Origin: Marasmius tenuissimus
Lineage: Eukaryota; Basidiomycota; Agaricomycetes; Agaricales; Marasmiaceae
Assembly (NCBI GenBank): GCA_029532415.1
Contig: JAQOTA010000020.1
Location: forward strand, 496,001 to 560,000
Reading direction: 5' to 3'
Length of the DNA stretch: 64,000 nt
The position numbers and the translations under genes are program-made. Below are positions 57,146 through 64,000 of this stretch, piece by piece (position 1 is the first letter of the stretch; each line of letters begins with the position of its first letter). Under the pieces are notes generated by a model. The model had not been told where the DNA came from. It worked only from the letters and a program-made list of their open reading frames with translations, and made no database searches.

Positions 57146-58660
57146 ATGTCTTCAACAACCCCGTCCAAACTTTCGGACATTACTCTCGCTGAGTATCGAT
57201 TTAAATTCGGCATCCTAATTCCAATCATTGTCTCTTCAGTGAGCCCAAGCTCTTTGAGGTTGCTGCTATGCTACAACTGTTGATGGGTTGCATTCCCTAG
57301 ATTCATCTTTTTCTCTACGGCGTGAATATACTTCTCTTCCGAGTTGGCCTTTTGGTTTTAAGAAGGCGAGAAAGAGAGAAGAATAGTGGAAATAAGTTGT
57401 TTCGGCTCTCACTCCTCTCGCTCTTCGTTCTGTCGTCGGTCAGCGTTCCGATAGGCCTGGCAACGGATGTCTTGAATGCGAGACAAGTGTTTTGCCTCAC
57501 TTCTGGATTGGATTTCTCAGTCACGGTGATGAATACCCAAAAATCCCTGAAGTAAGTCTTCCTCGAATTCATTGTAGCTGGAATTTGTGTTTGATCATGT
57601 TATCCTGTTGACATGCACATCGAGTAGAATCTGTCGAGGGGTAATTCTATTGACGATGGGGTGAGATTTTGTACGGTTCGCTTAACGACGCAACGATGAT
57701 TAATGTATACATCACAGGATCATCGTGGATAGTGTCTTGGTGAGTCCTTACGAGGAACTTGTAATTATAATGACAACTGAACCCAGGACGGCAGGTGTTT
57801 AGAGCATTCGTGATCTGCGGATGGCGGAAGAGAAATTATGCAATAGTGCTGGTCTTGTTGTGTTATGTTTTGGACGGTAAGCTACGGTATACCTATACAA
57901 ATATAAAGACTTTACTTACCGCCACGTTAGCTTTGGCCATGATCTTTGCCGTCTGGTCTGTGAGCAAAGATGGGTCTCACCAGTATAATGGTTACCCCTT
58001 CTTACAGGCTTCAAAGGCCCCGAAGGGTGAGGCAATTGTGAGCTCGGCCTGTGTCTGTCTGCATCTCCTGGTTAACTTGTTTTAACGATCCTTATCGGTA
58101 AGTGGTTGTGTTGTACCTGATGGCGATTGAATGAATTAGTCGGTATACACAGCTCGAAAGATTCTCCGGACGACGGATCCCACGCGCTCAGCTTTAAGTC
58201 GATCAAATCGGCTGAGAAACATTCCTACATTGATGTAAGTAGGCGCTCATTCCCTTGTTCTCCTCTCTCCCTGTTATCCGGCCGTCAATAACTATTGAAC
58301 AGAGTCGAGTCATGCTTATTGTATATTGTTACGTGGATTGCTATGATAGTCTGGAGTATCTCTATGCTACCGGAACCGCTGCTATTGGGGTCTATCGTGA
58401 TTCAAGTTGCAGTAAGCAGTACGGTTCATCCCTCCTGTTTGAAGAGAACTGATACCTGCTGTCTGCACCTGATCATCTAGGGGACTGCCCCGACGCTTTT
58501 GCTTGTTCGCGCCAACACTCTGCAAGACCTCGTCCGGCCCACGTAAAGTAACCTTATGGCTAATATCAAAACATCTGTTAATGAAATCATCGTGCTAGAG
58601 ATCATCTGGCACCACAATGAATTCAAGGCTACCTACGTGCAGCTTGAGTTCCCATAACCA
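57146..58660 (+). pseudogene. Seven-helix membrane protein copy G, frameshifted and truncated
   Basis: Nine exons with orthodox splice sites: 57146-57238, 57301-57551, 57628-57660, 57718-57739, 57795-57876, 57931-58097, 58153-58234, 58303-58411 and from 58481. Starts MSSTTPSKLSDITLAEYRF. Exon 6 is 167 nt where E and F have 168. One T is missing from the run at about 58080-58083, turning the Leu codon after LVNLF into TAA. Exon 9 reads GTAPTLLLVRAN and then stops at 58544-58546. Beyond that stop SVNEIIVLEII resembles the family acidic tail out of frame, so a second lesion is likely. Helices, the RRREREKNSGN loop and the exon-8 Trp are otherwise intact, pointing to recent inactivation. Confidence 0.75.
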
Positions 58661-60701
58661 CTAGGCCTATTCAGTAAGCAAAAGTCCCATGTGTATTTGT
58701 ATCCGTTGGATGAAGGCTCTTGCATCTGACTGTCGCTATGATGGTACAAAGCTCGGACTTGGGGTGTCAGCCGGCTCTGCCAGCATGTCTGAATTCGAAC
58801 AACCAAATTTCAAGCGCAACACTTGGGACTATTGATGAAGTTTGCCATGTCTTCTAAGGTGCTTCATCTGTATCTATACCCTTATTGTTGTGTTGGACCC
58901 ACAAGTGATTCTCAGCGTCTGGCGGAGGTAAGGATGTCAGACATCTCACCTGAAACCTCCAATGATAGGAAACACAATGCTCACAGTATGCGGTATAGAC
59001 ATGATTACTTCTCAAGAGTAGCTAAATTCTGGCAGAAATATGAGTATGGTGGCAGTGAATAAGTGGGTTTTTGCTGCCAACTAATTCTTTGAGTAAATTT
59101 TGGGAATACAGCAGAGTATGATTATGGTAAGCTGCTAGAATTGTGTTATTCCTGAGTAAAAGCACACAGAATTTTGAATTCACAGCAACTGAGTGGACTG
59201 CAGAGGCAAGAGTGTTGAATGCACTGATTGTGCATCCTCAAGCACTTTTACTCAGGGGATAATTGCTAGGATATTTTTGAATCACCTTCATTCAGTTATA
59301 TGGCCCATACAGTCAAGATATAAACATTTGAATACACACCAATAGTTGATTATACATTGATTCTGAGCCCAAACCAGTCACCACTACAACACTCTGAAGC
59401 CATCTGGGTCTAGTGATTGAATATCAGTACTTTAAGCTTCAGTACCCAAGAACAAATAGTAGTTGCCTACACAAGGTCCCTCATCTAAGTTCTCATGGCC
59501 AGATACCCATGAAAATCTACCAGCTTGTCTGTTTTCCCGCCTTTGATTTGTCTTGAGGAGCCAAAAGCTATAGGGAAATTCAGTAATAGAGAAAGAAAAG
59601 CTCCCGAGAGATAAAAGATATTTGAGACTCATGGTAACTGTTGGACTCAGGACAGCAACAGATGCATGCGTGACACATCATGACTTGAGAAAACAAAACC
59701 TAAATTGTGGTTGTAATCAAGCCCTTTCTGGATTGGCTAGGTAGAATTGTTGGTGGAAAGGAAACAAACACAAAATTTGCTGAGTGTTGGCAGCTACTTT
59801 AATACTTACATGGCGGAGAGAAACAAATGTCGACAACAAAGATTTATGATGTAATGGAAGTGGCCTCCTTCCTAATCTGGATAGTGTTCAGGACTGAGAC
59901 TGAAGCTGTCCCAAATAAGGCAGCTCATGCATCACTCACCACATGATGTGACAATGGTCCTGTGTCTCACTTCAAAATGTTGGATGAGTCCTGAGAATAT
60001 GATAGATTATGAGACATCTGGTAAAACAAACGGTTGGAAGTGCTAGCGAACGCCAGGTAGCTTCAGCATTGGCTGCAATGGCAGAGTTTGAAATCGCCGG
60101 TGACTGAAGACCATTACGCCATGTGTAGACCCCAGCAGAAGGAAACATAGTAAAGGACCAGTACTCTTCTAATGTACCATTGAAGGGACAAGGGTACACA
60201 AACATCAGCAGGGTGACAGGCATCAGGGATTGGCCTGCTGCCTAGAGTGTGAGAAGAACAAGCCAAAGATGGAAGGAAAGGCTGGAAAGGGCGGCAGATT
60301 GCACCATTTCCGGAAAAAAACTCTCACATTTTGAATTTTAGTGAGAATCATACCGGAAAAAGCCTAAATTCTCGTTCCTTGAACTCGGAATTTACGTCTA
60401 TTGACAATGCTACCTGTGAATGCACATGCAGGTTGAGATGACTTCAAGCCCTCTCAGACCTGACATTAAGTACATGACAGGCAAGAGTAGGGTGCATCAG
60501 TTAGGTGTCCAGGATATACCTAATCTCTAAACCTCCCATTCTGACTCAGATATTATTCTGTTTCATGTATTATGTAGATGGTTGTACACGAGCCATCAGA
60601 GCCATCCGGGTCATTTGCTTAAGCTACCCCATTCTACAATCTGTGGTTAGATGAAGCTCCCATATGCTTCTTAGGTCTAATATATAAGAAGTGACTATGC
60701 C
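58661..60701. other. AT-rich, CpG-depleted tract
   Basis: No gene recognised. From about 58993 to 59537 I find no CG dinucleotide at all, and CG stays scarce to about 60700, while elsewhere in the window most 60-base lines contain several. This fits a formerly methylated or mutated repeat. No element ends could be defined apart from the inverted repeat at 59151-59256. Confidence 0.6.
59151..59256. repeat. Short inverted repeat, 106 bp overall
   Basis: The two ends are CCTGAGTAAAAG and its exact reverse complement (12 bp) at 59151-59162 and 59245-59256. No clear target-site duplication was seen. Possibly a decayed miniature element or a hairpin. Confidence 0.55.
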
Positions 60702-60998
60702 TTGTGCTCCAAGCCTTCCAATTTTTCTCATCCAAAATTAGTTTTTGCTGCTCTCTCGTATTTTGATGGAGCCGATATAGTATGCCCCAGCCTCTGGGAT
60801 ATTAGTTTCATGTTATGTGAATTTGAAGGTGCAGATTTAATCCTCAAACTTGAATGGGAGGCTTTCCGGTATCCTTCCAAGTCGTGTTCAGATCTCAGCT
60901 ACCTAGCATATTGACGGGTACTGCTTAGTTGGCGGGTCCTGGGGCCAACAGTACTTGTGTCTACCCTAATTGGGCTTCCCTCCAGCTACTTCCTTCCC
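60702..60998 (+). pseudogene. F-box gene 3' remnant with internal deletion
   Basis: KLVFAALSYFDGADIVCPSL and then CEFEGADLILKLE match KSVLAALSHLGGKDAAFPNL and CDPGDADLILELA of the F-box gene at 40869. The sequence then jumps straight to its last codons (GGTATCCTTCC, then GTCGTGTTCA) and the 3' flank (TGGCGGGTCCTGGGG against TGGTGGGCCCTGGGG). About 140 bp of coding sequence is missing between. No F-box or coiled coil remains. Confidence 0.75.
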
Positions 60999-62420
60999 TT
61001 CTTGGCTTTTGAACATGCACCAAACCAATATCGGTAGTTCGTCCTCCTTCAAACATAGACACTCGACAAGACAACTTGTGAATACTGCAGTACCATTCTC
61101 ACATTCTTGACTTTTGCTTTCTACCAAAAGATCTCGTTCCGTTCGTCTACTGATTGAGAACGACTCCTACATCATCCCGTGCCGGGAGGGGGATTATAAA
61201 ACCCCCAATAGCACAAAGACCATTGATAACCCAGCGGGAGGGAGATGCGTAGCCATGCCTTCAGACGTCGTGAGTTCCTCTGAGACAAGAATGATCTTGT
61301 GCAAGAACATGGCCCATGGGGCAATGGCCATTGGCAGAAGACCACTGTGCTCTTCGATGTAGCTGAAAGCGAGCATGCCATTTATCAGTGGAGGATGTCC
61401 TTTCTTCGACAATGGTCGTTATATCTCGAATTGTCGCTTGTACGTTCTCGCCTGGGTTGCTAATACCAATGTTGGAAGGGGGTATTCCAAGCCTACAAAG
61501 ATGATGAATGGCCGAAATGGCTGTCGGACCCGAGGTCATTCTTGCAAAGGCCTATTGTGAGAGGTATGGAAGATTGTGTAGCGTGAAGGCGCCGCAATGA
61601 TGATCAAGGCGAAACGAAGCCAATTAAATTTTTCGAAAACCTTAGCCAGGGCCAGGGTTGGCCACTGGATTAGGGTTAGGGCTTGTCGCTACAAGGCCGA
61701 AGTGCCGAACTTCGCGCACTGTTTTCCTTTCTCTTGAACTTCCACGACGAATGGATCGATTATGTCTCCGTGCGATACATATACTCTTTATGGGACTCAA
61801 AATCCGGCAGAGACAACAGATATTGCGTCCCGGACCATAAATGATCGCTGGGTGTTGGGCGCAAGGGGCGTTGACCAGGTCATGAATTGTGCACGTGAGT
61901 CCTCCGCTCAATGATCAGACGCCCAACAGACGCCTTCAAATACTGAGCAGATTCTATACTTTCCCTATCACTCCCACAATCTAAAAACGGCAGCTTCTAG
62001 GATGATCTTCTACGGGTATACGGGAAACCATGGTCGTGTTTCAGGCCTTCTACAAGTTTGGCAAAACCGTGGTGACCATGTACGTTTCTCATAATTTTCC
62101 GCTTAACCGCACAGCATACTCCTAGGCGAGGGGTATACTCGTTGTATCTACTAGGCTTGTCGGAAATGTTCGGCTACTTGGCCTATTTGCTCTCAGCACC
62201 TGTGCTTACTGCGGCATCGAATTTGATACAGGAGTGGAGAAAAACTCACTCAGAAATAAATAAATTATGTACGTTCAGACTATGATCCTCAGAAATAATA
62301 CATACAACCACAGCACCTCTTTATGTTACCTTCACACTGCCGCAGAGTCAGGATCGGTGGCGATTGAATAGAAGCGATGGGGCACTCGGATAGCTCAGAC
62401 CAAACTGCGCTCGAAAACCG
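60999..62420. other. Intergenic, no gene recognised
   Basis: Open frames on both strands at about 61114-61560 overlap each other and carry no recognisable domain. TTAGGGTTAGGG near 61670 is only two telomere-like units. Nothing else is identified. Confidence 0.4.
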
Positions 62421-62428
62421 TATATAAA
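62421..62428 (+). promoter_or_regulatory. TATA box of the TmpA-like gene
   Basis: TATATAAA, 94 bp before the ATG at 62515. Confidence 0.65.
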
Positions 62429-62514
62429 GCTTGCTCCGATGATTTGGTACGACTCAATCCGCCCACAGCTCCTTCCTTGTTGGTAGTGAGTACTTCCGCC
62501 ATCCGACTTTCACC

Positions 62515-64000
62515 ATGCAGCCTCAGAACCTTGACGACGCCGAGAACGGAGTTACTCACCCCGATGAGCAACCACTTCTCCAGCTTCCAGGCCCATCAGA
62601 GTCTCCCAACCTTGTGGCTCCCGTCAAATTCGAATCGGACCCGTCGTTCAACTCCACTGAGGAGAGCAAAGAATTACTCCCTTCTCCCCCTCGTCCCGCG
62701 CAAGCTCGTCCAAAACCACAGCGCGCTAACCATTGGATTCGGTTCAGGTTGTGGTTTCATACGTATAGGTAAGAGACAACTCTTCTCGTTCATATGATGA
62801 GCTGAGCCCTAATCGAAATTCTCCCAAACGTATGCAGGCGGTTTTACACCTTCATCATAACATTCAACCTCGTCTCCATTTTCCTCACAATTGCTGGTGT
62901 GTGGCACTACCCTCGTCAATATACCGGCGCATTCGTTCTCGGTAATCTTTTGGTCGCAATCCTTGTTCGGAACGAGCTATTTGGACGTCTCCTATATCTT
63001 ACTGTCAACACTTTATTTGCAAAGGTGAGCTGGTTTCCGTTCTCTTGCTCATCGACTGGGCAACTAATACGAGTCCTCTCTCCGACTGCAGTGGCCGCCT
63101 CTCTGGTTCAGACTCAACTGTACTGCCTTCCTGCAACACTTGGGTGGAGTTCATCTAGGATGCGGCGTTTCAGGGTTCTTGTGGATCATCGTCAAAATCG
63201 TCATACTCTTCGAGGAGTACACAGCTGCACATCCCGCCGTCTTGACTATGGGTATACTGACAGCGGTAACGCTCTGTATCTCGATTGCCTCCGCCATCCC
63301 CTGGGTCCGCAACACTCACCACGAGTGAGTGTCTTTTCGGACCGTTTGTTATACCGACTAAGCGACTATTCATTTGTTCAGCACCTTCGAACAATACCAT
63401 CGTTTTGCGGGATGGTACGTTTTTTATATTGGAGCTTAATGTGATTTGGCTAAACACCGTGATGCCCAGGATTGGCCTACTATTCAGTGAGTGACCAAGT
63501 CAACCCAGGAAAGGAAGACACGCTCACGTCCGTCCCCCTCGTCAATCAGCATGGGCCTTCACCATACTATCCGACGCGTGGGATCTTGAAAGACACCAAT
63601 GGAACCCAGATGGTCTCAGTGTCCTCAAACAGCAGGATTTCTGGTTCGTTTTCGCAATGACTATATTGTGAGTACACCTGGGTGGTGGCGACTGTCCAGT
63701 TTATAACTCAGCTCACCGGTTTGCTCCCAACCTTTTCAGCATCATCATCCCGTGGACGACCGTTCGCAGGGTCAACGTCGAAGTCGAAATTGTAAGCCGA
63801 TATCGTGTCATTATTGACGACGGTTTCTGATATCCCCCATTTCCATGTAGCCTTCTTCCAAGGCCGTGATTCTCAAATTCGAGGTGTGTGTCCGCTGACT
63901 GCTCAGAGATACACGGCCATCTCATACATGGAACTTCTAGCGCGGCATGCAGCAAGGTCTCCTTACCAGGATCTCGCGGACTAGTGTCAAGGAATATCAT
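62515..64000 (+). CDS. TmpA-like integral membrane protein, 5' part (runs off the window)
   Basis: Nine exons are visible: 62515-62768, 62838-63024, 63092-63324, 63382-63414, 63470-63486 (17 nt), 63550-63667, 63740-63791, 63851-63883 and 63941 onward. Phases agree at every junction. The N-terminus is about 80 hydrophilic, Pro/Ser-rich residues. Then follow membrane segments with FYTFIITFNLVSIFLTIAG, FVLGNLLVAILVRNELFGR, FAKWPPLWFRLNCTAFLQHL, then GGVHLGCGVSGFLW, then VLTMGILTAVTLCISIASAI. PWVRNTHHDTFEQYHRFAGW comes next, then DAWDLERHQWNPDG and IPWTTVRRVNVEVEI. These motifs belong, as I remember the family, to fungal TmpA-like proteins. Those pair such a membrane region with an FAD/NAD-binding oxidoreductase domain; that half would lie beyond this window. 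TmpA of Aspergillus is linked to a conidiation signal. Start supported by the TATA box and by phase. Confidence 0.7.

Noticed and set aside
61114..61560. Overlapping open frames on both strands
   Set aside because: Neither strand shows a recognisable motif, splice pattern or promoter; likely chance openings.
61669..61682. Telomere-like TTAGGGTTAGGG
   Set aside because: Only two units and no subtelomeric context on either side; expected by chance.
1..64000. CRISPR arrays, operons, Shine-Dalgarno sites, riboswitches
   Set aside because: Introns and gene families show eukaryotic nuclear DNA; no regularly spaced repeats of CRISPR type were seen.

Overview
The window looks like nuclear DNA of a filamentous mushroom-forming basidiomycete (Agaricomycetes). 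Genes are split by short GT-AG introns of about 50-65 nt. The gene families are typical of that group: class I hydrophobins, an AA9 lytic polysaccharide monooxygenase, MYND zinc-finger proteins, coiled-coil/F-box proteins, and a multi-spanning membrane family with about seven predicted helices. I see no bacterial, viral or CRISPR features, and no rRNA or convincing tRNA gene.

Layout. 1-12,070 holds four copies of the seven-helix family: A (1-1209, broken), B (3742-5232, intact), C (7473-8976, minus, broken) and D (10615-12067, minus, intact). Between them lie a 215-bp CACTA-like miniature transposon (2869-3083) and a broken F-box/LRR gene (5385-6450, minus). An AA9 LPMO (13657-14746, minus) and a secreted Ser/Thr-rich protein (16484-17671) follow. 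A three-exon MYND-finger gene lies at 18333-20278.

23,390-44,680 is a tandem array of six class I hydrophobin genes, all on the plus strand. All share one signal peptide, one intron layout and a TATA box 82-86 bp before the ATG. The spacers are themselves repeated and carry decayed copies of a second gene (gene X here). Two spacers share an almost identical 1.05-kb block. An intact F-box gene (40869-42659) sits inside the last spacer. After the array come another gene X copy, a second MYND gene with one frameshift (47363-49351) and a broken F-box gene (49666-50852). In two places a MYND-like C-terminus is followed about 315 bp later by an F-box gene, so the pair probably duplicated as a module.

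51,490-58,660 holds three more seven-helix copies, E and F (intact) and G (broken), plus a last-exon remnant, all on the plus strand. E, F and G share an upstream motif at a fixed distance. 58,660-60,700 is AT-rich and strongly CpG-depleted, ending in an F-box remnant. The window closes with the 5' part of a TmpA-like membrane protein gene (from 62515).

Overall this is a fast-evolving accessory region built by local duplication, decay and probably gene conversion. Functions are firm for the hydrophobins (cell-surface coat proteins), the LPMO (oxidative cellulose cleavage) and the MYND and F-box folds. They are unknown for the seven-helix family and gene X.
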